DNA of 64,000 nucleotides from CAIYQJ01 sp963717255 (GTDB lineage: Bacteria > Chloroflexota > Limnocylindria > Limnocylindrales > CSP1-4), in assembly GCA_963717255.1 (NCBI GenBank), contig CAVQVT010000006.1, positions 248,001 through 312,000 of the forward strand. The letters run 5' to 3'. The notes below the pieces were generated by a model. It was not told where the DNA came from. It did not search any database and worked only from the letters and a program-made list of their open reading frames with translations. Positions 34,212 to 40,779 of the stretch are shown one piece after another. Position numbers and translations under genes: made by a program. Position 1 is the first letter of the stretch, and every line of letters starts with the position of its first letter.

Positions 34212-34440
34212 CTCCCGGGACGCCTCGCGGGTCAGTCTCGCCAGTGGCTCGGCGCGGTCCCGGCGGCCTGCCTGTTGGCCGCGCGTCACAGCCCCCGCTC
34301 AGGCCGATGCTCGGGTACCCGAGTTCGGGCCACCAGAGCCGCATGTCGTCGCGGACGCCCCGGTCGCCTTCCGTGGAGCTGGCCGCCTCTGCCCCCCTGG
34401 GGCGGCGGGGGGCGGGATCGTCTGGCGGGCTCACCCGGGT
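34212..34440 (-). repeat. Leader-like repeat, copy C
   Basis: Near-complete copy: core 34244-34268 identical to A and B, GCGGCC-N8-GGCCGC hairpin, the CACCAGAGCC and GTCGTCGCGGACGCCCCGGT block shared with A, and the GGAGCTGGCCG block. It precedes the ATC-hydrolase-family gene starting at 34201. Confidence 0.65.
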
Positions 34441-34518
34441 GCGGACGACGCGGTGCACGGCGTAGCCCACCTGGAGAGGCACGCAGAGCAGGAAGGACTG
34501 CGCGATCGTCCGTGTCAC
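34400..34518 (-). other. Possible small ORF or relic upstream of leader copy C
   Basis: GTG at 34518 opens a frame beginning TRTIAQSFLLCVPLQVGYAV and continuing HRVVRTRVSPPDD before running into the repeat. A one-span membrane peptide is possible. Its RT-AQ start resembles the relic at 29456-29548. No ribosome site is clear, so it is left as a candidate only. Confidence 0.2.
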
Positions 34519-34608
34519 CGGGTCCCACCGGTCGGTTCCTTGTGACGCGAACCCTTGGACGCCGACCGCGACGCCCGCCGTCCAGGCTACCGAGGGTCAC
34601 GACTGGGG

Positions 34609-34653
34609 TACGCCCCGGAATCGAGAGGCCCCGCCGGGCGACCGGAGGGCCTC
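34609..34653. repeat. Terminator-like hairpin repeat, copy 2
   Basis: Begins with TACGCCCCGGAATC as at 29570 and has GAGGCCC...GGGCCTC arms (34625-34631, 34647-34653). It ends 17 bases before the tRNA-Gln fragment. Confidence 0.55.
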
Positions 34654-34669
34654 ACTCGTGCTCAGGAGA

Positions 34670-34718
34670 TTGGCTGGCGCGCTAGGATTCGAACCTAGAA
34701 TCCCCTGATCCAGAGTCA
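34670..34718 (-). repeat. 49-bp direct copy of the 3' half of tRNA-Gln (att-like site)
   Basis: Identical to 37137-37185, covering the CCA end, acceptor 3' strand, T arm, variable loop and anticodon arm of tRNA-Gln, then stopping within the anticodon stem. Similarity continues outward for about 15 bases (TCGTGCTCAGG) on the 3' flank. This is the pattern left by tRNA-targeted integration or by a segmental duplication; no integrase gene is in the 2.4 kb between the copies. Confidence 0.75.
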
Positions 34719-34971
34719 ATGTGGTCTATCCGACGTGCTCGTGAGAGTGGGGGAGCGACCGGAGCGCGTCCAGTCAGGGGATGTACGCCAGGCGCTCCCG
34801 ACCCTCCCCGCGGGGGTGGTCGCCTGAGCGCTCGCCGGCCCGAACGTCACGGCGGACCTGCATCGCCAGCTCACATCAGCGGCTCAGGCTCGGCGGCGGC
34901 GACCGCTCCGGGACGGCGCTGCCCGAAGCTCGCAAAGCGCGGGTCGCTCCATCGGGCTCGGGTCTCTGTCC

Positions 34972-35095
34972 TCAACGATAGAGCTCGGCGGTCGCCGTCT
35001 GAGCCGTGCCGACCGACCCGCCGGCGACGAGGACGCGGCCGTCAGGCAGGAGGGTGGCAGTCCGCAGAGCGTCACGCGACAAGCCCGGCAGGCGA
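34972..35095 (-). pseudogene. Kelch-repeat protein relic (last repeat only)
   Basis: The minus-strand frame reads RTATLLPDGRVLVAGGSVG then TAQTATAELYR and a stop (34972-34974). TATLLPDGRVLVAGG followed by TAELY is the classic galactose-oxidase/Kelch blade of secreted bacterial proteins. Only one blade remains and no start is visible, so this is a 3' remnant. The surrounding 34719-34971 stretch has no other recognisable feature. Confidence 0.5.
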
Positions 35096-35141
35096 TGCCG
35101 CGGGTTCGACGGTCCAGCGTCCTCCCCGTGAGGAACCGTGT

Positions 35142-36890
35142 TCAGCAGGTGAAGCCGGCGTAGTCCGTCGGCGTGTTCGTCGGGCTGTAGAGGACGTTGC
35201 CGCCTCGGCTGACCGGGCAGCCGCCGCTCACCGAGCCGCGCCCGTAGGCGTTCTGGTGAAGGATGCCCCCGCCGACGGTCGCGACGTTTGCCCCGACCGT
35301 CGTGAGCGATGCGATCGTGAGCGTCCCGAAGTTCAGGATGCCCCCGCCGTCGTGGGCGGCGTTAGCCCGCACGGTCGAGTTCCAGATGGTCAGCGTGGTC
35401 GGCATGTCGATCATGTTGGGGCTGTTGAGGATCCCCCCGCCGGTCGCCGTTGCGGTGTTGCCGCTCACGGTCGAGTCCGTGATCGTCATCGTGGCGGTCG
35501 AGTTGCCGATGCCGCCGGCACAGATGGCGGTATTCCCGGTCACGGACGACCTGATGATGTCGAGGGTCCCGTATGAGTTGGCGATGCCGCCACCGCAGTT
35601 GACGCCGGTGTTCGCGCTCACGGTCGAGCCGACCAGCGTCATGGCGCCGCGATTCTCGATGCCCCCACCCGCCCCGCCGGCGGCGTTGCCGCTCACCGTG
35701 GAGGTCACGATCGTCATCGAGCCGCCCGAGCCGACGTGGACACCACCACCCGCGTAGCTGGCCGTGTTCTGGGTCACCGTCGCGTTCGTCAGCGTTGCTG
35801 TGCCCACGCCGAGCTCGATGCCCGCACCGCTATAGGCGCGGTTCAAGCTCACGGTCGAGTCCCTGATCGTGAGGTCGCCGTTGAAGGACAGGCCGCCGCC
35901 CACCCCCCGCGTACTGTTCCCGGTGATGGCCGAGTCCTCGATGGTGAGCGTGCCGCCGCCGTAGATGCCGCCACCCGGATCGCCGGACACGTTGTTGCTG
36001 ACGGTCGTGTGGGTGATCGTCATCGAGTCCGCGGAAGCCTCGATCCCGCCGCCGCCCAGGACGCCGGCCGAGTTGCCCGTCACGAGCGAGTCCCTGATGA
36101 CGACGGTGCCACCCTGGACCAGCAGCCCCCCGCCGCCGCTCCCATCCTCACCGTACCCGTTGGTGATCGTGAGGTTCTCGATCGTGAGGCTGAAGCCCCG
36201 GCGCTCGGGGGCGAAGAAGTCGACGAACAGGACCCGGGCGGCTCCGCCGCCGTCGAGCGTCGCCTGACCGAAGGACGCGTTGGAGACGCCCCTGATCGTC
36301 AGGCTCTTCCTGACGTTCGATGATCCGCGGTCGCCGCGTCTGCTCGGGGGTGACCCGACGCACGTCCCCATCACGACGAGCGTGTCACCGGCGCCTGCCG
36401 CGTCGATGGCTGCCTGCAGGGTCGGCGAACCGAGATGCGTGCGGGTGTTGGAGACGAGGCACGTCCGGTTGACGACCGGTACGACGATCGGCGGCAGGAT
36501 GCGCGTCGCGGTCGGGTAGACGGCGGTCGCGTTCACGTACGAGGCCGTGAAGTTGCCCGGCGACGACGCCGAGAACCAGCCGGGCACATAGCGTGCGCCG
36601 TACGACGGGGGTGTCACGCCGATCGTGTAGGGGCCGCCCGGCAGCGCGTCGAAGCGGTACGTCTGCTGCGCGTCGATCGTCGCGCGCCGGCAGCCGCCGT
36701 ACGTGAGGCAGGCGCTGACGGTGCCGCCCATGAGCGTGCCGTGGTCCTGGCCGATCACGGTGCCGTAGATGACGCCGCCCTCGGACGGGAAGACCGCCGT
36801 TGCCGCGCCGGGGGGCGCCGCCGCCGGGATGACGAAGACCAGGGAGAGCGCTGCCGCGAGAGTCGCGACGCGCCGCCGGATACCGTCCAT
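35142..36890 (-). CDS. Secreted right-handed beta-helix repeat protein
   Basis: A 582-residue exported protein. The signal peptide (about 1-32) ends near PPGAATA. Next comes a domain like carboxypeptidase-regulatory folds (IYGTVIGQDHGTLMGGTV; GGPYTIGVTPPSYG). From about 155 the text LQAAIDAAGAGDTLVVMGTC opens a parallel beta-helix with some ten turns of the form TITDSTVSGNTA/GGGI (to about 555). The C-terminus GNVLYSPTNTPTDYAGFTC ends the helix, with paired Cys. Such proteins are polysaccharide-binding, lyase-like or adhesive; no catalytic set is visible. ATG at 36890 is used because the signal peptide follows it. It is the only intact gene between the two tRNA-Gln copies. Confidence 0.8.
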   Translation of the reverse strand: MDGIRRRVATLAAALSLVFVIPAAAPPGAATAVFPSEGGVIYGTVIGQDHGTLMGGTVSACLTYGGCRRATIDAQQTYRFDALPGGPYTIGVTPPSYGARYVPGWFSASSPGNFTASYVNATAVYPTATRILPPIVVPVVNRTCLVSNTRTHLGSPTLQAAIDAAGAGDTLVVMGTCVGSPPSRRGDRGSSNVRKSLTIRGVSNASFGQATLDGGGAARVLFVDFFAPERRGFSLTIENLTITNGYGEDGSGGGGLLVQGGTVVIRDSLVTGNSAGVLGGGGIEASADSMTITHTTVSNNVSGDPGGGIYGGGTLTIEDSAITGNSTRGVGGGLSFNGDLTIRDSTVSLNRAYSGAGIELGVGTATLTNATVTQNTASYAGGGVHVGSGGSMTIVTSTVSGNAAGGAGGGIENRGAMTLVGSTVSANTGVNCGGGIANSYGTLDIIRSSVTGNTAICAGGIGNSTATMTITDSTVSGNTATATGGGILNSPNMIDMPTTLTIWNSTVRANAAHDGGGILNFGTLTIASLTTVGANVATVGGGILHQNAYGRGSVSGGCPVSRGGNVLYSPTNTPTDYAGFTC

Positions 36891-36924
36891 CGCGCGCACC
36901 CCATTGCAGGCCGGGCGTGACCGC

Positions 36925-37075
36925 TGGATCGGGGCGGCACGGCTCTGGGCCGCGCGTCGTCGCCTCCCGCACCTCGGTGAGCGTGTGCGGCGGCCGTCGG
37001 AGCACACAAGGGCCGAACGACACATCGGACGGCCCGGTCGCTTCGCGGCGGAGCTGGCCGGCGCGCCACCGACGT
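36925..37075 (-). repeat. Leader-like repeat, degenerate copy E
   Basis: Shares GGGCCGCGCGTCG and CGCCTCCC with copies A-C, a partly decayed GCGGC/GGCCGC hairpin, and the distal GCGGAGCTGGCCGG block. It lies 35 bases upstream of the beta-helix gene start at 36890. Confidence 0.45.
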
Positions 37076-37137
37076 GCTAGCGGTCGGGTACCGGACGCGG
37101 CGAGTCAGGGGATGGAGTCGTGCTCAGGGGAGAGGGT

Positions 37138-37212
37138 TGGCTGGCGCGCTAGGATTCGAACCTAGAATCCCCTGATCCAGAGTCAGGTGCCTTACCGTTA
37201 GGCCACGCGCCA
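37138..37212 (-). tRNA. tRNA-Gln (CTG)
   Basis: The minus strand folds into a full cloverleaf. The acceptor pairs TGGCGCG with CGCGCCA, the discriminator is G, and CCA is encoded. The anticodon loop CTCTGGA gives anticodon CTG, and the T loop is TTCGAAT. A 49-base copy of the 3' part lies at 34670-34718. Confidence 0.93.
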
Positions 37213-37223
37213 GCGCGGGACGG

Positions 37224-37229
37224 ATGATA
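37224..37229 (-). promoter_or_regulatory. Likely -10 box of the tRNA-Gln gene
   Basis: TATCAT on the minus strand ends 11 bases before the tRNA 5' end, consistent with a short leader. No clear -35 box. Confidence 0.45.
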
Positions 37230-37242
37230 CCGCATGGATGAT

Positions 37243-37269
37243 CGAAGGCGGCCCCTGGGGCCGCCTTCG
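37243..37269 (-). terminator. Hairpin after the small membrane gene at 37352
   Basis: A 12-bp perfect stem (37243-37254 with 37258-37269) and 3-base loop lie downstream of the gene ending at 37352 and before the tRNA-Gln promoter. Confidence 0.65.
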
Positions 37270-37351
37270 TCCTTCGAGGCCGTCTCCGGCCGGGTGCCGA
37301 GGGAGCGGACGCCGTGATCCGGGCCGTCCGTCGGGCGTTCGTCCTCCAGGC

Positions 37352-37663
37352 CTACTTCTTCTTGCCCTCGCTCCCGTGGTGGTGCGACTGCTGGTGCCCG
37401 GAGCCGTGGTGCTCGGAACGGGGCACCTCGGCCTCCTTCGACCGCGGGTCCACGTACGGCGCCTTGCCCGGAACGTGGCCCTGCCATTGGCCGGGCTGCA
37501 TGACGACGAGGAAGACGAGCGCGACCCCGAACGTGAAGAACGTGAGGATCGCCCAGTTCACCGGGCTGCGGCGGCGCTTGGGCGCGTAGATCCACGCCAT
37601 CGCGACGAGGGTGAACCAGACGACGGCGCCGAGGATCGCGAAAGAGACGGGTCCGAGCGGCAT
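37352..37663 (-). CDS. Small two-span membrane protein with His-rich tail
   Basis: A 103-residue protein: two membrane helices (about 7-27 and 36-56), then a polar tail HHGSGHQQSHHHGSEGKKK that could bind metal. MPLGPVSFAILGAVVWFTLV at the start resembles small accessory membrane subunits, but no family is assigned. ATG at 37663 has GGAGGG about 13 bases upstream. A stable hairpin lies downstream. Confidence 0.68.
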   Translation of the reverse strand: MPLGPVSFAILGAVVWFTLVAMAWIYAPKRRRSPVNWAILTFFTFGVALVFLVVMQPGQWQGHVPGKAPYVDPRSKEAEVPRSEHHGSGHQQSHHHGSEGKKK

Positions 37664-37750
37664 ATGGTGGGGATCCCTCCGTGGGCATCGGCCGACGGGC
37701 GCGGCCTGACGCGGTGGTGTGCGGCGCGGCGCGTGGGCGCCGCCGCCTGA

Positions 37751-38149
37751 TCAGCGGCTCTCGGGCGGGCGCTCGAGGATCGGCCGGGCCTTCTCCGGGT
37801 CGTCGCAGACGAAGGCGAACGACGCGCGGTCGCCCCAGCGCCCGATGAAGAGGTGGCCGTAGATGTTCACGCCTGCGTCGGAGAGGGCGCGCGCCAGCTT
37901 CGCCATCCCGCCCGGACGGTCGTCCACCTCGGCGAGCAGCGACTCGCCCTCGACGAAGATGTAGCCCATCTCCGTGAGCACGCCCCGGGTCGTGTCGTCG
38001 TCCGACGTGGTGAAGATCATGTGACCGAACTCACCCAGACCTCCGCCGCCGATCGCGCGCAGATCGACGCCCGCACCCGCGAGCGCCTCCGCGAGGACCG
38101 CGAGGGAGCCGGGCTCGTTCGGGAGCTGGACGACGAACTGCTTCGCCAT
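37751..38149 (-). CDS. Tandem ACT-domain protein
   Basis: A 132-residue protein made of two ACT modules and little else. The first begins KQFVVQLPNEPGSLAVLAEA; the second includes LLAEVDDRPGGMAKLARALS then NIYGHLFIG. ACT domains bind amino acids and regulate metabolic enzymes; stand-alone proteins of this size are common regulators of unknown target. GAGGTATCG lies just upstream of the ATG. Confidence 0.82.
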   Translation of the reverse strand: MAKQFVVQLPNEPGSLAVLAEALAGAGVDLRAIGGGGLGEFGHMIFTTSDDDTTRGVLTEMGYIFVEGESLLAEVDDRPGGMAKLARALSDAGVNIYGHLFIGRWGDRASFAFVCDDPEKARPILERPPESR

Positions 38150-38261
38150 CGATACCTCCGGGGCTGGTGGGTCGGCCGCGTGATTCTACGGGTCGCGGGG
38201 CGTGAGTGTACGCGAGCCCGGGACCCCGAGCCCGCGACCGCGAGAGGGCGCTCGGCCCAGG

Positions 38262-38324
38262 CCTGCGCCCGTCCGCCGCGGTGACGCGCCCGGCCACCGC
38301 GGTGACGCGCCCGTCCGCCGCGGC
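38262..38324. repeat. Three 21-bp tandem repeats
   Basis: Units at 38262, 38283 and 38304 (GACGCGCCCGGCCACCGCGG and variants), between the MBL-hydrolase stop and the ACT gene. Probably a slippage array. Confidence 0.6.
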
Positions 38325-38345
38325 GCTCCCGCCTGCCGGCGCCGC

Positions 38346-39167
38346 TCAGATGGCGCCGTCGAGCTGGGCGTACGCGCGGCGGATCGCGTCGGCCGCGAAG
38401 TCGGGCGGCAGGGCGATGAGCTTCGCCGCGCGGTCCTCGGGGATCCCCTGGGCATGGGCGGCCCGGGCCTCCGCGGCGATCGTCGCGAGGTCGCTCGCCT
38501 GCCCCTCGACGTAGGCGCGGTCCACGACCTTCCCGTGCCCAGGCACGACCGGCCCGGACGCGAGGGCGGCGAGGTGGCCGGCGGTCGCGGGCCAGTCGAG
38601 CGGGAAGGAGTCGCCGAAGCCGGGCGGGGCGCCCTCCTCGACGAGGTCGCCGCCGAACACGACGTGTGCGTCCGCGACGAGGACCAGCAGGTCGCCGTCC
38701 GTGTGACCGCGGCCCACGTGCCGCAGCTCCACGGCGCGGCCCCCCACGCGGATCGTCCGGTGGTCCCGCACCTCATGGTCGGGCGGGACGATCTCGACGG
38801 TCTCGACCTCCCGTGCCATCTGCGCCGGGAGGGTCGCAAGCATCTCGCGACGGCGGGCCTCGCCGTTCGTCCGCAGCTCCAGCGCGCAGGCCTCGTGGCC
38901 CCAGATCTCGCACGGGAGCATGACGGCGTTGCCGTAGCAGTGGTCGAAGTGGCAGTGGGTGTTCACCACGACCGTGGGTCGGACCGGCGTCACCTCGTGG
39001 ACGTGGCGGAGGATCTCCGCGCCCTGCACGTGCGAGGAGCGCGTGTCCACGATGAGGGCCGCCCCGTCGCCCAGGACGAGCCCGACGTTCTCGTCGAGGG
39101 TCCGGTAGTTGCGCACGAAGACGGCCCGCCCCACCTCGCGCCAGCCGGTCTGCCGCCCGAAGGGCAT
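38346..39167 (-). CDS. MBL-fold metallo-hydrolase
   Basis: A 273-residue metallo-beta-lactamase-fold hydrolase. NTHCHFDHCYGN is the HxHxDH metal motif, GRGHTDGDLLV and FGGDLVEEG supply the later His and Asp, and VPGHGKV the last His. The group is closest to cyclase/quinoprotein-relay-like MBL proteins of unknown substrate. The ATG overlaps the stop of the upstream DCC thiol-oxidoreductase gene by one base (TGATG), so they are translationally coupled. Confidence 0.87.
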   Translation of the reverse strand: MPFGRQTGWREVGRAVFVRNYRTLDENVGLVLGDGAALIVDTRSSHVQGAEILRHVHEVTPVRPTVVVNTHCHFDHCYGNAVMLPCEIWGHEACALELRTNGEARRREMLATLPAQMAREVETVEIVPPDHEVRDHRTIRVGGRAVELRHVGRGHTDGDLLVLVADAHVVFGGDLVEEGAPPGFGDSFPLDWPATAGHLAALASGPVVPGHGKVVDRAYVEGQASDLATIAAEARAAHAQGIPEDRAAKLIALPPDFAADAIRRAYAQLDGAI

Positions 39168-39715
39168 CAGTCGCCCGCGGTCTCCCCGCCGTGGACCGGG
39201 CAGGCGACCTCGTGGCGGATGCCGACCGCCCACCCCAGGTCCTGCCGGCGGTCCGAGACGACGCCGTAGACGAGGTCGGCCACGACGGGCACGGTGGGGA
39301 GCGCCGCCCACGGCCGGAGGAGCCTCCCGCCGGGCAGCGCGTCGAGGATGGTGAGCATCGCCCGGCCGCCCGCCGAGACGCGGCCCGTGCGCCGGTCGAC
39401 GACGTGCAGTGCCGCCTGGAGCGGGTAGCGCGCCGCCGCCTCGCGGAGAGCCGGTTCCCGGGACGTCGCGGCCGACTGCAGCGGGACCAGGTCGAACTTG
39501 CCGTCGCGGTCCCACCGGCGGAGCCGCCGGACGCTCGCGGTGCAGAACGCGCAGTCGGCGTCGTACAGGACGACGAGCCGGTGCGCCGACGCGGGGTGCG
39601 AGGGGTGGGCCTGGAGGTGGTGCGGTCTCCGGGCACGCGCGTCACCGGCCGTCGCCGTGGGCCGGGAGGAGGAGGGCGCGGGCACGTCGCCGTTCTCGGT
39701 CCGTGTCATGGGCAT
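39167..39715 (-). CDS. DCC-family (DUF393) thiol-disulphide oxidoreductase
   Basis: A 182-residue protein with the hallmark VVLYDADCAFCTASVRRLRR (D-x-x-C-x-x-C), a thioredoxin-like fold and a conserved GRAMLTILDALPGGRLLRP stretch. A disordered N-terminus of about 45 residues precedes the domain. ATG at 39715 is used; a second ATG 6 bases downstream is equally possible. It is coupled to the MBL hydrolase. Confidence 0.85.
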   Translation of the reverse strand: MPMTRTENGDVPAPSSSRPTATAGDARARRPHHLQAHPSHPASAHRLVVLYDADCAFCTASVRRLRRWDRDGKFDLVPLQSAATSREPALREAAARYPLQAALHVVDRRTGRVSAGGRAMLTILDALPGGRLLRPWAALPTVPVVADLVYGVVSDRRQDLGWAVGIRHEVACPVHGGETAGD

Positions 39716-39736
39716 CACGGATGGTACTCCCGTCGC

Positions 39737-39762
39737 GCCGGGACGGCGAGTGCCGTCCCGGC
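39737..39762 (-). terminator. Hairpin between mutY and the DCC gene
   Basis: Perfect 11-bp arms (39737-39747, 39752-39762) with a GAGT loop, just downstream of mutY on the minus strand; no T-run. Confidence 0.5.
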
Positions 39763-39820
39763 CGGCGCCGGCCACCAGCCACGGTGCGTCAGGCCGGGTG
39801 CGGGCCACCGGGCGCGTCGC

Positions 39821-40756
39821 TCAGGCGATCCGGGCCCGGCCGGTCGCGTCGATCTCCACCAGCCCGTCCCGCGCGAGGCCCTCGACGGCTTCGCGCACGG
39901 CCGCCGCCTCGTGGAGCCCGCGCCCACCTTCCAGCGCGTGCCACCCGTCCGCCGCGGCGATCTCCGCGAGGAGGCGCCCGCGGAGCCAGCGCCGGGTCGA
40001 GGGGAACGACGGAGCGGTCCCCCGCGGCCGGGGTGCGTCGCCGGCGGTGCCGCGGGACGGGCACCACGCGGCGATCGGGCACGCGCCGCAGCGAGGCGTG
40101 CGGCGGCGGCAGACGGTCGCGGCGAGGTCCATCGCGGCGTGCGTCCAGAGGTCCGGCTGCGCAGGGTCCACCAGCGCGTCGGCCCGGCGCTGGACCTCCG
40201 CGGGCGCGAGCGGCTCGCCCGCGAGCCGCTCGACGACGCGGCGGACGTTCACGTCCACGGCCGCGACCGGGACGCGGAACGCGGTGGCCGCCGTCGCGCG
40301 CGCGGTGTACGGCCCGATCCCGGGGAGCGCGTCGAGCTCGGACACCGTCGCCGGCACGCGGCCGCCGTGGCGCTCGACGATGACCCGGGCGGCGTCGCGG
40401 AGGGCCGCCGCCCGCCGGTTGTACCCGAGGCCGGCCCAGGCGCGGACCACGTCCTTCAGCGGTGCGCCCGCGAGCGCCGCCGGCGCAGGGTAGAGGGCGA
40501 GGAACCGCCGCCAGTGGCCCTCGACGCGGTCGATCCGCGTCTGCTGTGACATGACCTCGGCCACGAGGATCGCCCATGGGTCGGTCGCCTCACGGATGGC
40601 GAGACGGCGGCCGGCGCGGCCGTACCAGTCCAGGAGGGCTGCGGTCGTCCGCGGGTCGGGCGCGCGGACGACCGGGGTCCGGTTCCCGGCATGCCGGGGC
40701 ACCGGGGCATGCCCGTCCGTCGGGTACCCTGTCGTCTCGTCCATCCGGCCGTCCAT
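39821..40756 (-). CDS. mutY: A/G-specific adenine glycosylase
   Basis: A 311-residue base-excision repair glycosylase that removes A opposite 8-oxoG. ILVAEVMSQQTRIDRV carries the catalytic Glu, LDALPGIGPYTARATAATAF is the helix-hairpin-helix, and VDVNVRRVVERL holds the catalytic Asp. The 4Fe-4S ligands are C-x6-C-x2-C-x5-C (CRRRTPRCGACPIAAWC). The C-terminal MutT-like domain of long MutY proteins is replaced by about 75 residues, so this is a short form. ATG at 40756 or 40744 are both possible. It is divergent from ppc, with only 23 bases between the starts. Confidence 0.88.
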   Translation of the reverse strand: MDGRMDETTGYPTDGHAPVPRHAGNRTPVVRAPDPRTTAALLDWYGRAGRRLAIREATDPWAILVAEVMSQQTRIDRVEGHWRRFLALYPAPAALAGAPLKDVVRAWAGLGYNRRAAALRDAARVIVERHGGRVPATVSELDALPGIGPYTARATAATAFRVPVAAVDVNVRRVVERLAGEPLAPAEVQRRADALVDPAQPDLWTHAAMDLAATVCRRRTPRCGACPIAAWCPSRGTAGDAPRPRGTAPSFPSTRRWLRGRLLAEIAAADGWHALEGGRGLHEAAAVREAVEGLARDGLVEIDATGRARIA

Positions 40757-40779
40757 CCCGCGGAAGGGTAGCCCAGCCC

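Noticed and set aside
30566..34268. Leader repeat as a protein-coding repeat (shared peptide VRDDLRLW on the minus strand)
   Set aside because: The shared peptide follows from nucleotide identity; frames have no consistent start, stop or ribosome site, and indels between copies are not multiples of three.
34670..34718. Second tRNA-Gln gene
   Set aside because: Only the 3' half is present; the D arm and 5' acceptor strand are missing.
34719..37136. Intact integrative element between the tRNA-Gln copies
   Set aside because: No integrase, excisionase, replication or transfer gene is present; only a remnant or duplication is supported.
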